Assembly (NCBI GenBank): GCA_003139545.1
Contig: PLJC01000008.1
Location: forward strand, 151,464-215,463
DNA: 64,000 nt
DNA from: Actinomycetota bacterium
Lineage (GTDB): Bacteria; Actinomycetota; Thermoleophilia; Gaiellales; Gaiellaceae
Reading direction: 5' to 3'
Below, in pieces: positions 14,932 to 22,863 of the stretch. Below the pieces are notes generated by a model that was not told the DNA's origin, ran no database searches, and saw nothing but the letters and a program-made list of their open reading frames with translations. The translations under genes and the position numbers were made by a program. The first letter of the stretch is position 1; every line of letters begins with the position of its first letter.

Positions 14932-15473
14932 CAAGAGCGCATCGCGGCGGCGATCGCGTCGCGGAACTCCGTCGCGAAGGACGGCGAGGTGATTGGCCCC
15001 GCGATGTGGACGACGATCTTGCCGGTGCGGCCGACGACGTACGTCTCTGGCACCTGCGAGATGCCATACCGCCCGCTTGTGACGTCCCCCGAGCCGTCCT
15101 CCACCATCGGGAATGTCAGTCCATGCGCGGCGACGAAACGTCGGGCGTCGCCGGTGACGTCGTGGTAGTCAACGCCGACGAACGCAACTCCTTGCGAGCG
15201 ATAGCGCTGCCACGCGCGCTCGAGGACCTTCGCCTCCGACTTGCAGGGGCCACACCACGACGCCCAGAAGTTGAGCACGACCGCCTTACCGCGCAGCGAG
15301 GCGAGGTCGATCGCGCCCGGCCCCGTCAACCGATCGAGCGTGAACACCGGTGCCTTGGCCCCCACCTTCGGCGCGTGCTGCTGGTGCGCGAGGCGCCACA
15401 CGAGCAGCGCGAGCAGCGCGGCTACCGCGGCGAGCGCCACCAGCTGGCCGCCGACCTTCAGCGAGCGCGTCAC
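14931..15473 (-). CDS. TlpA-like membrane-anchored thioredoxin (second tandem copy)
   Basis: A 180-residue protein: N-terminal membrane anchor (about 8-28) and an AhpC/TSA-redoxin-type thioredoxin fold with active site WCGPC. It probably keeps extracytoplasmic thiols reduced for cytochrome c assembly with CcmH and CcdA. It is a tandem paralogue of the gene upstream; both share VLNFWASWCGPCK. GTG 15473 overlaps the upstream stop as GTGA. Confidence 0.88.
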   Translation of the reverse strand: MTRSLKVGGQLVALAAVAALLALLVWRLAHQQHAPKVGAKAPVFTLDRLTGPGAIDLASLRGKAVVLNFWASWCGPCKSEAKVLERAWQRYRSQGVAFVGVDYHDVTGDARRFVAAHGLTFPMVEDGSGDVTSGRYGISQVPETYVVGRTGKIVVHIAGPITSPSFATEFRDAIAAAMRS

Positions 15474-16009
15474 GACGCCATCGCCACCGCGAGGGCGCTC
15501 CGAAACGCGGAGGGGAACTTGTTCACAGGCCCGAGAACGTGCGGCCCGACCAGCCGACCGCGCCGATCTACGAAGTAGGTCACCGGCAACCCGGCGATGT
15601 CATATCGGTTCGCCGCGACGAGGCCGTTCGTGTCGCTGACGACCGGGTACGTGATCCCGTGCGCAGCAAGGAAACGCCGCGCGTCGCTCGACGCGTCGTT
15701 GCTGTCGATGCCGACAAATACCACCCCCTTGCCACGGTACTGGTGCCAGAGCTTCTCGAGGGCTGGCGCCTCCGCCTTGCACGGCCCGCACCACGACGCC
15801 CAGAAGTTGAGCACGACCGCCTTACCGCGCAGCGAGGACAGCCGGAGCGTCCCGGAGCCGTTCAGGCGCCGCAGCGAGAACGCCGGCGCTGGGACACCTG
15901 TCGCCGGCGGCGAAGCTCCGTGCGTGAGCCGCCAGACGAGCACGACGAAGAGCGCGACGACGGCCACGACCGCGACCGCCTGTCCACCGAGCTTCAGCCT
16001 GTGTGTCAC
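15470..16009 (-). CDS. TlpA-like membrane-anchored thioredoxin (first tandem copy)
   Basis: A 179-residue paralogue of the following gene with the same plan: membrane anchor at about 10-30 and redoxin domain with WCGPC. The copies share near-identical core segments but diverge at the loop after the active site and at the C-terminus, consistent with an old duplication and separate partners. GTG 16009 overlaps the L,D-transpeptidase stop (GTGA), so translation is coupled. Confidence 0.88.
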   Translation of the reverse strand: MTHRLKLGGQAVAVVAVVALFVVLVWRLTHGASPPATGVPAPAFSLRRLNGSGTLRLSSLRGKAVVLNFWASWCGPCKAEAPALEKLWHQYRGKGVVFVGIDSNDASSDARRFLAAHGITYPVVSDTNGLVAANRYDIAGLPVTYFVDRRGRLVGPHVLGPVNKFPSAFRSALAVAMAS

Positions 16010-16998
16010 GACGAGACGATGAAGACCGGCGTTCCAACGGCGACGTGGTCGAACAGCCACTCCGCATCCGGGACGAGCATGCGGACGCAGCCATGCGACT
16101 CGGAGTAGCCGATCGACGCCGGCTCGTCGGTGCCGTGGATGCCAACGCCCGGCGAGTCGATGCCCATCCAGCGGGTTCCGAGCGGATTGTTCGGGCCAGG
16201 CGGCACCGGCTTCAGGCCCTTCGCCCACGCGTCCTGCGTCGGCGGATACCACGTCGGGTTCTTCCACTTGACGACGATCTGGAAGCGCCCGAGCGGCGTC
16301 GGGTAGATGGACTGCCCCGTGGCGACGTGAAACTGCCGCACGTAGTGCGCGCCGTTGTACAGCGTCAGGAGATTCGAGGAGCGCCTGATGACGATCACCG
16401 AGCCGATGGTCGTCGTGCTCGTCTGAGGCGCGAGCACCTTGGCCGGCACGCGGATCGGCGCCCGGGTGCCGTGGGCGAGCTCGTCCTCGAGCAGGCGAGC
16501 GGTCGCGCCTACCTCGATGCGAAGGCCTGTCTGCGACGGTGTCACCAGCGGCCGGAAGTTGCGCAGCAGGAGGCGCGACGAGCTCGGGTCGCGGTTCAGC
16601 CGGCGTGCGAGCCGCGCCACGTAGGCCGCAACGCGCGTCCGGTCGACGCCCGCGCGCAGGCCGAGCGACGTGTTCGGCGCGACGGTCAGGGCCTTCGCGA
16701 CCGCCGTGTCGGCCCAGATCTTCACGCCGAGCGCCGCAGGCGAGACCGAGACCGTACTCCGGCCGACCCGCAGCACGACCGGGCGCGAGAACCGCTGGAC
16801 GACCGCCGACGTGGCCGCGTCGGCGGCGAGCCCGCCGATCGCGACGCCGCCGAGAACGACCCCGTCCGGGACCGTCGGGGCAGCCGTGGTCGTCGTCGTG
16901 GTCGTCGTCGTAGTCGTGCCGGGCGGCGTGTCAGCGAACGCCGGCGCAACGACCGCGCACGCGAGGACGAGCGAGAGGAGAAGAGCGAGGCGACCCAC
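16006..16998 (-). CDS. L,D-transpeptidase (YkuD) with signal peptide
   Basis: A 330-residue secreted enzyme: signal peptide (1-22), a threonine-rich linker with eleven consecutive Thr, a peptidoglycan-binding-like domain (about 45-180) and a C-terminal YkuD domain. The catalytic motif is present as HGTDEPASIGYSESHGCVRM (His and Cys of SHGCVRM). It would form 3-3 crosslinks or attach proteins to peptidoglycan. GTG 16998 starts just before the signal peptide. It heads the leftward redox operon; the coupling to tlpA is unusual for a cell-wall enzyme. Confidence 0.88.
   Translation of the reverse strand: MGRLALLLSLVLACAVVAPAFADTPPGTTTTTTTTTTTAAPTVPDGVVLGGVAIGGLAADAATSAVVQRFSRPVVLRVGRSTVSVSPAALGVKIWADTAVAKALTVAPNTSLGLRAGVDRTRVAAYVARLARRLNRDPSSSRLLLRNFRPLVTPSQTGLRIEVGATARLLEDELAHGTRAPIRVPAKVLAPQTSTTTIGSVIVIRRSSNLLTLYNGAHYVRQFHVATGQSIYPTPLGRFQIVVKWKNPTWYPPTQDAWAKGLKPVPPGPNNPLGTRWMGIDSPGVGIHGTDEPASIGYSESHGCVRMLVPDAEWLFDHVAVGTPVFIVSS
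16886..16918 (-). repeat. Trinucleotide microsatellite encoding poly-threonine
   Basis: Imperfect ACG/ACC/ACT triplets in the L,D-transpeptidase gene encode eleven Thr. Slippage here would change linker length in frame. Confidence 0.7.
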
Positions 16999-17023
16999 AG
17001 CCCGAAAAGGTTACCCCCGGGGC

Positions 17024-19747
17024 TTAAGACCGGCGGATGACGACGACCGCCAGGTCGTCGGCGAGCTCCCCTCCGGCAAAGGCGCGGGCGTCCCGCGCCA
17101 CGGCGGTCGCGAGCACGTGCGGCGCCAGCTCGCGGTGGCCGCTGAGGAGAGCGTCCAGCCGCTCGACCCCGTACAGCTCCTGCCGCCGCCTCGCCTCGAT
17201 CACGCCGTCGGTGTAGACGATGATCGACGCGCCCTTTGGAAGGTTGGTGCGCACCTCGTCGTACCGCTGCCCCGACTCGATCCCGAGCGCCAGCCCGCCG
17301 GTCTCGAGGCCGCGCACGCTGCCGTCCGGAAGCAGGATCCGAGGCGGTGGATGGCCGGCGCTCGCACATGCCACCCCGCCGCCGGCGCCGTCGATCGCGA
17401 GATAGACCATGGTGATGAACTTGCCCGTGGCGATCTCGTCGACGATGACGTCGTTCGCGGCGGCGAGGAAGTCGCCCGGCTCGGGATGCTCGCGCGCGAG
17501 CGAGCGGAAGACGAACTTCGCCATCGCCATGTCTGCGGTCGCCTCGACGCCGTGGCCGGTGACGTCCCCGAGGACGACCGCGAGCCGCCCGTCGTCCAGG
17601 GTGACGAAGTCATAGATGTCGCCGCCGACGTCGACCCGTGCGGACGACTCATACAGCTCTCCGACCTCGAGGCCGGAGACCGCCGGGCGCGAACGCGGCA
17701 GGAGCGACCGCTGCATGGTGTCCGCGAACTCCTTCTGCTGCTGATACAGGCGCGCGTTGTCGATCGCGAGCGCAGCCTGGCCGGCGATCGCAAGCGCGGC
17801 ATCGAGGGTCTCGGCGCTGATCGGGCTCCCGGGGCGGAACGAGAAGATGCCGAGGGACGCGATCACCTCTGCCGGCGTCGCCACCGGCACCATCGCGGCC
17901 GTCCACCCCTTCTCGAGGAACGGATCGAGGAGCTCGTTGGCGCCCCTCCGCCTCAAGCGGACGGGCGTCGCCTCGCGGAACAGCCTCTGCACCGCCGTCG
18001 CGCCGAACGGCTGCGGACGGTAGAGCACCGCTCGGACCGCGTCGGCGAGCGCGGCGTCCTTGACGTGGAGCGCCCGCGGCATGAGCTGCTCCCGGCGCTC
18101 GTCCGGCATGCGGATGACGGCGGCGTCGACATCGAGCACCTCCACCACCGTCCGCGCGAGAGCCTCGAGCGTCGCCTCGAGCGACAGGCTCTGAGCGAAC
18201 GAGCGCGAGATCTCGTACAGCGCACCGAGGCGGCGCGCCGCCTCCCGTTCCGATGCGAGCGCGGCCTCGCGCTGGGCGGAGAGCTCCGAGGTGCGCTCGT
18301 GCAGCTGCGCGTTCTGGACGGCGACGGCGAGCTGCGAGGCGAGCGCGGTCAGAAGCGCGGACTCGCCCTCGCTCACCGGGCGGCCGCGCTCGGGATAGAC
18401 CGCGAGCAGGCCGATCACGTCGTCGCGCACGAGCAGCGGAACGGCGAGGGCCGCGTCGATGCCGGCCTCCCGCGCGGCGTCGCGCACGTCCGCGAGCCGG
18501 AGATCGGTAACGGTGTCCGACACCTCGACGAGCGGCCTGCGGCGCCGGGCAGGACCGATGCCGAGCTCGAGCAGCCGCTCGGCCACTCGCGTGTGCGGTC
18601 CGCTGAGGCCGGCACCGGCCGCCGCGACCAGCCGGTCTTCGGCGACACGCAGGTAGACGGCGACGCGCTCGACGTCGAGCAGCTCCGCGATGCGGGCGAC
18701 CGCCGTCTCGAGCGTGTGCGTGAGCGAGAGCTCGGCCGTCGCCTGCCCGACGACCACGAGCAGCGCGCGCGAAAGTTGGAGCTCCTGCTCGAGCTCCCGG
18801 ATCCGGGCGCCCGAGCGAAGGACGTGGGCGGCGCGAACACCGAACGTGGTGAGCCGTCCGAGCTGGTCCGCGCTCGGCTCGGCGCCCGGCGCGAACAGGA
18901 GCTGCAGGAAGCCGACGGGAGGCTCGCCGAGCCCCAGCGTCGTCGACACGCCGCAGCCGCCCGGCAGCCGGTCGGACGCGAGCGCGCGAATGGCTCCGCC
19001 GTTTGCGAGCGCAGCCGCAGCCGCTTCGGCGGCGTCGCCCAGATCCACCATCGGGTCGAGGCCGTACGAGCCGACGAGCTCGAGCGCATCGTCCTCGGCC
19101 CGCTGCCAGAGCAGCGCGACCGGCGCGCCGACGACGCCGGCCGCGAGCCGGACGACCTCCGCCGCCGGCGCGGTCTCGTGCAACGCGGCGGCGAGCGCGT
19201 CGCCTGCGAGGTCGAGTGCATGGCGCGCGACTCCGGCATCGGTCGGTGGCCCGGGCGCGAACGCGCGCAGGACGAGCGCGACCTGGCCGGCCGTGAGCTC
19301 GGCGGCAAGCTGCTCCGAGGGAGAGAACGGCCCGGCGCGATAGAGCTCCAGCACGGCGGCGGTCCCGTCGAGGCGCACCGGCAGCACGAGGATCGAACCT
19401 GCCCCGGTCCGCGCGGCGACGCGCTGGACGCCCCGTGGCGCCTCGGCCAGCAGGTCGACGCGGAGGTCGGGCAGCTCGGAGGCGGGGATGCGGTCACCCT
19501 CGAGCTCGGCGGCGAGCGCAGCCGAGCCGGCGACCGCGGCCGTCTCGAGCCGGTCGGCAGAAACGACGCGCACGAGGGCGACATCCGCGCCCGCGGCGAC
19601 GCGGGCGGCATCGGCGACGTCCTGGAGGGCCAGGGCGAGGCTCGGGCGGGCCGCTGCGTCCCTCACGGCGCGGGCAAGCGCCGCCAGGGCGTCGATCGAG
19701 ATCCCCGGCGCCTGGGCGAGCAGCTCTGATTCGGCCTGTACGGTCAT
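17024..19747 (-). CDS. Multi-GAF SpoIIE/PP2C-type serine phosphatase
   Basis: A 907-residue cytoplasmic signalling protein. Four GAF-like modules can be traced (roughly 35-165, 170-315, 345-500 and 525-655), then a coiled stretch and a C-terminal SpoIIE phosphatase domain (about 690-905). The phosphatase motifs include VGGDIYDF, VLGDVTGHG and DDLAVVVI, giving the metal-binding aspartates. Such proteins typically dephosphorylate anti-sigma-factor antagonists in response to small ligands; no antagonist gene is nearby. ATG 19747 is preferred over GTG 19750 because AGGGG lies six bases upstream. Confidence 0.88.
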   Translation of the reverse strand: MTVQAESELLAQAPGISIDALAALARAVRDAAARPSLALALQDVADAARVAAGADVALVRVVSADRLETAAVAGSAALAAELEGDRIPASELPDLRVDLLAEAPRGVQRVAARTGAGSILVLPVRLDGTAAVLELYRAGPFSPSEQLAAELTAGQVALVLRAFAPGPPTDAGVARHALDLAGDALAAALHETAPAAEVVRLAAGVVGAPVALLWQRAEDDALELVGSYGLDPMVDLGDAAEAAAAALANGGAIRALASDRLPGGCGVSTTLGLGEPPVGFLQLLFAPGAEPSADQLGRLTTFGVRAAHVLRSGARIRELEQELQLSRALLVVVGQATAELSLTHTLETAVARIAELLDVERVAVYLRVAEDRLVAAAGAGLSGPHTRVAERLLELGIGPARRRRPLVEVSDTVTDLRLADVRDAAREAGIDAALAVPLLVRDDVIGLLAVYPERGRPVSEGESALLTALASQLAVAVQNAQLHERTSELSAQREAALASEREAARRLGALYEISRSFAQSLSLEATLEALARTVVEVLDVDAAVIRMPDERREQLMPRALHVKDAALADAVRAVLYRPQPFGATAVQRLFREATPVRLRRRGANELLDPFLEKGWTAAMVPVATPAEVIASLGIFSFRPGSPISAETLDAALAIAGQAALAIDNARLYQQQKEFADTMQRSLLPRSRPAVSGLEVGELYESSARVDVGGDIYDFVTLDDGRLAVVLGDVTGHGVEATADMAMAKFVFRSLAREHPEPGDFLAAANDVIVDEIATGKFITMVYLAIDGAGGGVACASAGHPPPRILLPDGSVRGLETGGLALGIESGQRYDEVRTNLPKGASIIVYTDGVIEARRRQELYGVERLDALLSGHRELAPHVLATAVARDARAFAGGELADDLAVVVIRRS

Positions 19748-19788
19748 CACCGGCCCCTGTGGAAGTATCGCCGCAGGCGGATCCCCCT

Positions 19789-19794
19789 TACAAT
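19789..19794 (+). promoter_or_regulatory. Candidate -10 element TACAAT, leaderless-type promoter
   Basis: TACAAT ends eight bases before GTG 19803, a spacing that would place the transcription start at or next to the start codon. No ribosome site is visible before that GTG, which agrees with leaderless translation. Confidence 0.5.
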
Positions 19795-19802
19795 TCCTGC
19801 TC

Positions 19803-20027
19803 GTGGCCAGACCTGCCCACCGGATGGAGGAAGCCCCCGTCGAACCGTCGACGGTGGAGCTCCGCTACCGGTATCACCGCGCCCAGCGGCAGGCCCGGGT
19901 CCGGCAGCGCCAGGAGAACCGGCTCGCCCGGTATCGCTTCTACGTCGCGATGGCGGTGCTGCTCGCGATCGCCATCGCCTTCGTCATCGGCGCCTGGCAC
20001 GAGATCCAGCACCTCTTCGGCCTCTAG
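19803..20027 (+). CDS. Small single-helix membrane protein
   Basis: A 74-residue protein with a highly basic, arginine-rich N-terminal 45 residues and one membrane helix at about 48-68. No family recognised. GTG 19803 is preferred because of the -10 element eight bases upstream; ATG 19824 would shorten it by seven residues. It is divergent from the SpoIIE phosphatase gene and followed after 16 bases by another membrane protein gene. Confidence 0.6.
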   Translation: MARPAHRMEEAPVEPSTVELRYRYHRAQRQARVRQRQENRLARYRFYVAMAVLLAIAIAFVIGAWHEIQHLFGL

Positions 20028-20043
20028 GCCCCATACTGCGCCA

Positions 20044-20523
20044 GTGCAAACGCCTGAGCCGATGCTGCCGCCGCGCGCGCCGGCCGGACCGGAGCGGCGT
20101 CCCGCGCCGCGGCAGGTCGTACCCGGCTACTGGGGCGAGCGCCTCGCCTGGATCGCCGGGCTCGTTCTCGCCATCTCCGCCTTCACCGACTGGTATGCCG
20201 GCACGCAGGCGGACGGGCTGACCCTGTCCGTCACCGGCTGGCACATCGGCGCACTCGGCAAGCTCGTCTTCTTCATCGGGCTCGCCACGCTCATCCTCGA
20301 AGCGCTGCGCGAGGCAGGCATCGAGCTTCCCGCGACCGTGCCGGAGAGCCTCGTGCTCATCGCGCTCGGAGCGCTGGCGACGATCTTCGTCCTCATCCGG
20401 GTCATCTCGATCCCGGACACGTTCTTCGGCACGGCAGGTCGCGGCATCGGCATCTTCATCAGCCTCGCGGCCGCCGTCCTCCTGATCGTCGCCGGGTTAC
20501 TGCGAGCAGCAGAAGAGATGTAG
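20044..20523 (+). CDS. Hypothetical membrane protein (four helices)
   Basis: A 159-residue protein with a proline-rich N-terminus and four hydrophobic helices (about 38-55, 72-92, 102-122 and 134-154). No catalytic motif is visible. GTG 20044 lies 16 bases after the preceding stop without a clear ribosome site. Its last 65 bases overlap the end of the convergent PAP2 gene, the largest convergent overlap in the window. Confidence 0.65.
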   Translation: MQTPEPMLPPRAPAGPERRPAPRQVVPGYWGERLAWIAGLVLAISAFTDWYAGTQADGLTLSVTGWHIGALGKLVFFIGLATLILEALREAGIELPATVPESLVLIALGALATIFVLIRVISIPDTFFGTAGRGIGIFISLAAAVLLIVAGLLRAAEEM

Positions 20524-20968
20524 CGACACCGAGCGCTGCGCCGGCGAGGACGTCGAGCGGCCAGTGCACGCCGACGTAGAGTCGCGAGTACGCGATCGCG
20601 GCGGCGAAGACGAGGAACGCGGGCGCGGCCCGCGGCACGAGCACGGAAAGGACGGTCGCGCACGCGAAGCTCGTCGCCGCGTGGCCGGACGGGAACGAGG
20701 AGCTGTGCGGGGCCGCGACGAGCTGGTGCGGGAAGTGCGGCCGCCGCTCCCCCACCGCCGCCTTCAGCGCCTCCGCGAGCCCGCCCGCGGCTGCGTCGGC
20801 GAGCAGCACGAGCACGAACAGCCTTGGACGTCGGCGGAGCAGCGCGAGCGCGAACGCAAGCGCGAGCCACACGGCGCCCCAGGCTCCGATGCGCGTCAGC
20901 CAGACGAAGACGTCGTCGAGCGGCGTGGAGCGGTGCTCGACGATCCAGCGCTCGAGACGGTGGTTCAG
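20459..20968 (-). CDS. PAP2-family membrane phosphatase, probable CTG start
   Basis: A 169-residue membrane phosphatase with all three PAP2 signatures: K69-x6-R76-P77, PSGH at 93-96, and SR(128-129)-x5-H135-x3-D139. Such enzymes dephosphorylate lipid phosphates such as undecaprenyl pyrophosphate. The first ATG/GTG/TTG in frame, GTG 20872, would remove 32 residues that read as the normal N-terminal part of a PAP2 protein (LNHRLERWI, LDDVFVWLTRIG). The only credible upstream start is CTG 20968, which overlaps the response regulator stop as CTGA, the same coupling used throughout the window as ATGA/GTGA. Confidence 0.82.
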   Translation of the reverse strand: MNHRLERWIVEHRSTPLDDVFVWLTRIGAWGAVWLALAFALALLRRRPRLFVLVLLADAAAGGLAEALKAAVGERRPHFPHQLVAAPHSSSFPSGHAATSFACATVLSVLVPRAAPAFLVFAAAIAYSRLYVGVHWPLDVLAGAALGVATSLLLLAVTRRRSGGRRPRG

Positions 20969-21525
20969 ACCGGTACGAGCTGCTTCGTCTTGTCGACCAG
21001 CTGTTGCAGGTCGAAGGGCTTTCCGACGAAGCCCTGCGCGCCGCGGCTCGTTGCCTGCTCCTCCGCCTGCTCGTCCACCTTGCCGCTGAACATCACGACC
21101 GGGATCGCGCCGACGCCGTAGCGCTCCTGCATGCGGGTCAGCATCTCCCAGCCGTCGACCTGCGGCATCATCACATCGAGGAGTACAAGGTCTGGCTTCG
21201 CCTCGTCGATGGCTGCGAGCCCTTCGTTCGCGTCGGCGGCCTCGCGCACGGTGTAGCCCTCGAACTCGAGATTGATGCGGACGAGCTCGCGGACGTGCTC
21301 GTCGTCGTCGACGAGGAGGACGAGCGGGCCGCTCTTAGTCTGACCGGCCGGGCCGGAGCGCTCGAGAAACGTCTCCAGGTCGGTGCGCCGGTACCGCCGA
21401 TGGCCGCCGGGGGTGTAGAAGGCCGGGACGCGGCCCTGATCCGACCACTTCCGGATCGTGCTCTGGGCCACGCCGAGGAACCGGGCCGCCTGCCCGAGGG
21501 TGAGCCATTCGCTGTCGTCACGCAT
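20965..21525 (-). CDS. MerR/excisionase-type HTH fused to a C-terminal receiver domain
   Basis: A 186-residue regulator with an unusual order. Residues 6-52 form a helix-turn-helix (LTLGQAARFLGVAQSTIRKW and the wing YTPGGHRRY). Residues about 66-186 are a receiver domain with Asp73-Asp74, phospho-acceptor Asp117 in LLDVMMP and Lys169. Phosphorylation would thus control a MerR-like DNA-binding head. ATG 21525 has GGAG eight bases upstream; upstream ATG 21531 and TTG 21549 are less well placed. A palindrome at 21556-21579 could be its operator. The downstream PAP2 gene is coupled. Confidence 0.85.
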   Translation of the reverse strand: MRDDSEWLTLGQAARFLGVAQSTIRKWSDQGRVPAFYTPGGHRRYRRTDLETFLERSGPAGQTKSGPLVLLVDDDEHVRELVRINLEFEGYTVREAADANEGLAAIDEAKPDLVLLDVMMPQVDGWEMLTRMQERYGVGAIPVVMFSGKVDEQAEEQATSRGAQGFVGKPFDLQQLVDKTKQLVPV

Positions 21526-21555
21526 CGCCATTGCTCCGGAACCTGTCAAATCCTC

Positions 21556-21579
21556 AACGTTCCTACTCCTAGGAAGGTT
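21556..21579. promoter_or_regulatory. Imperfect palindrome upstream of the HTH-receiver gene
   Basis: AACGTTCC and GGAAGGTT (seven of eight bases complementary) flank an eight-base centre, about 30 bases before the regulator start. The spacing suits a dimeric MerR-type operator. It overlaps the stop of the small gene upstream. Confidence 0.3.
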
Positions 21580-21718
21580 ACGGATGAAGCGTGGTCTCGG
21601 ATGTAAGGGTAATTCCGGGCTTCGGATTGTCGTGGATGGCCTCGCCGACCGCGATCCCGACGGCGAAGACCACCGTGGCGGCGAAGAAGACGAGCAGCCA
21701 GCGTCTCCAGCCGGTCAC
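21578..21718 (-). CDS. Very small membrane protein (46 residues)
   Basis: A 46-residue protein with one membrane helix (about 5-27) and a short polar tail. GTG 21718 overlaps the upstream stop (GTGA), so it is coupled to the preceding gene; that coupling is the main evidence that it is real. Function unknown. Confidence 0.5.
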   Translation of the reverse strand: MTGWRRWLLVFFAATVVFAVGIAVGEAIHDNPKPGITLTSETTLHP

Positions 21719-22026
21719 GACAGGTAGTCGCTCGCGCCGCGCTGGTAGGCGTAGAAAGCCGCGGCGAGGACGAGCGCCAGGTCGCGCGGCCAGCCCGACC
21801 CGGGCGCCCGGTCGGCGATCGTCTGGCGCGCCCACGTGTCCGCATCGCGATAAGCGGCGGTGAGCTCGGCGAGCGAGTACGTGCCGCCGACGCGGCGGCG
21901 AAGCTCGTCGGTCAGGGCCTCCACCTGTTCGACGAGCCGACGGTAGCGGCGCGGGTCGCCGCGTTGGGCCTCGAGCTGGCGGTGGCCGTCCGCCCACTCG
22001 TGCCGGACGAGCGCGAGCGCCTCCAT
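21715..22026 (-). CDS. Hypothetical helical protein (103 residues)
   Basis: A 103-residue, mostly alpha-helical protein rich in Arg, Glu and Ala, with a mildly hydrophobic C-terminal segment (LALVLAAAFYAYQRG). No family recognised with certainty. ATG 22026 has GAGGAGAG six bases upstream and overlaps the DUF501 stop by one base (TGATG). It continues the conserved FtsB-DUF501 gene order and is probably a lineage-specific division-cluster gene. Confidence 0.65.
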   Translation of the reverse strand: MEALALVRHEWADGHRQLEAQRGDPRRYRRLVEQVEALTDELRRRVGGTYSLAELTAAYRDADTWARQTIADRAPGSGWPRDLALVLAAAFYAYQRGASDYLS

Positions 22027-22532
22027 CAGCTCTCCTCGCTGCAGCACCGCGGTGGCCAGAGCGGTTCCACCTCCGCGACGATACGTTGCCCCAGCTCGTA
22101 GCCCGGCTGCGCGAGCGCGAAGGCGGCATGCGCGTGCAGGCACTTGAGGGACCCCGTCCGGCCGGAGCCGCCGACGCCGAGATCGAGCGACGCGCCTCCG
22201 TCCCGGCCGGTCTCGTCGCCGGCGAGCGCGCGGCGGATGCGGCGCTGGTCGTCGTCCGCGCGGGCGCGGCTCGCCGCGAGCTCGGCGTCTTCTTCCGCAC
22301 GCGCGGTCCAGCGCTCGACGCCGCCCCCGGCCTCGAGGCGCGAGATGGCGGCGACGAGGTGGCGGCACGTGACGTAGTACGTCGTCGGGAACGGCTCCCC
22401 GTCGCGCGCGTACGGATGTTGCTCGGTCACCGCCGGGCGGCCGAACGGACAGCGGACGGCGACACGGCCGAACGCGCGCGGCTCGCGGCCGAGCTGGCGC
22501 GCGACGATCGCGCGGTCGGCGTCAGCGTCCAT
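22026..22532 (-). CDS. DUF501 protein
   Basis: A 168-residue protein with the DUF501 hallmarks: CPFGRPAVTEQHPY, PFPTTYYVTCRHLVAAISRLE and, after a long charged insert, KCLHAHAAFALA. Conserved Cys and His residues suggest metal binding. The family is found in actinobacteria next to ftsB/divIC, eno and ppx, as here; its function is not established. ATG 22532 overlaps the end of the FtsB-like gene by 11 bases. Confidence 0.85.
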   Translation of the reverse strand: MDADADRAIVARQLGREPRAFGRVAVRCPFGRPAVTEQHPYARDGEPFPTTYYVTCRHLVAAISRLEAGGGVERWTARAEEDAELAASRARADDDQRRIRRALAGDETGRDGGASLDLGVGGSGRTGSLKCLHAHAAFALAQPGYELGQRIVAEVEPLWPPRCCSEES

Positions 22533-22845
22533 GCGGCTGCAGGCTAGCCCGCAGCCGCTTCCGCCAGGCGTCGATGTTCTTGACGATGAAGAGGTGCTCG
22601 CCCGGGCGGACGTAGCCGAGGGCGCGCGCCTCGCGGGCGACCGTGGCAACGGAGCTGGTTGCGCCGAGCCGGTGCTCGAGCGTCTGCTTCTCGTGCTCGA
22701 GACGCCGCACGACCGCCTGCCGCTGACCGAGCTGCCCGCGCGCGTCGACGTACGCCTTCAGCGGGCGGTAGTAGAGGAGCGCGACGAGCACGAGCGCTCC
22801 GACGGCAAGCCAACGGCGGAGGGTCATCCGCGCGATGTTCTCCAC
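22522..22845 (-). CDS. FtsB/DivIC-like septum formation initiator
   Basis: A 107-residue bitopic protein: short cytoplasmic N-terminus, one membrane helix (about 12-27), then a coiled coil (VDARGQLGQRQAVVRRLEHEK) and the small C-terminal domain with LGYVRPGEHLF. It would act in the FtsB-FtsL-FtsQ divisome subcomplex. GTG 22845 and ATG 22827 are possible starts; both have a ribosome-like GGAG about 12 bases upstream. It sits 18 bases after pyk. Confidence 0.85.
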   Translation of the reverse strand: MENIARMTLRRWLAVGALVLVALLYYRPLKAYVDARGQLGQRQAVVRRLEHEKQTLEHRLGATSSVATVAREARALGYVRPGEHLFIVKNIDAWRKRLRASLQPHGR

Positions 22846-22863
22846 CGCGCGACCGGACTCCTC

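Noticed and set aside
16670..19729. Open frame of 1019 codons opposite the GAF-SpoIIE gene
   Set aside because: Antisense shadow; no motif, and the minus-strand gene has complete PP2C signatures.
21544..21549. TTGACA on the minus strand upstream of the HTH-receiver gene
   Set aside because: A matching -10 at 17 bases would lie inside the coding sequence and does not fit TANNNT.
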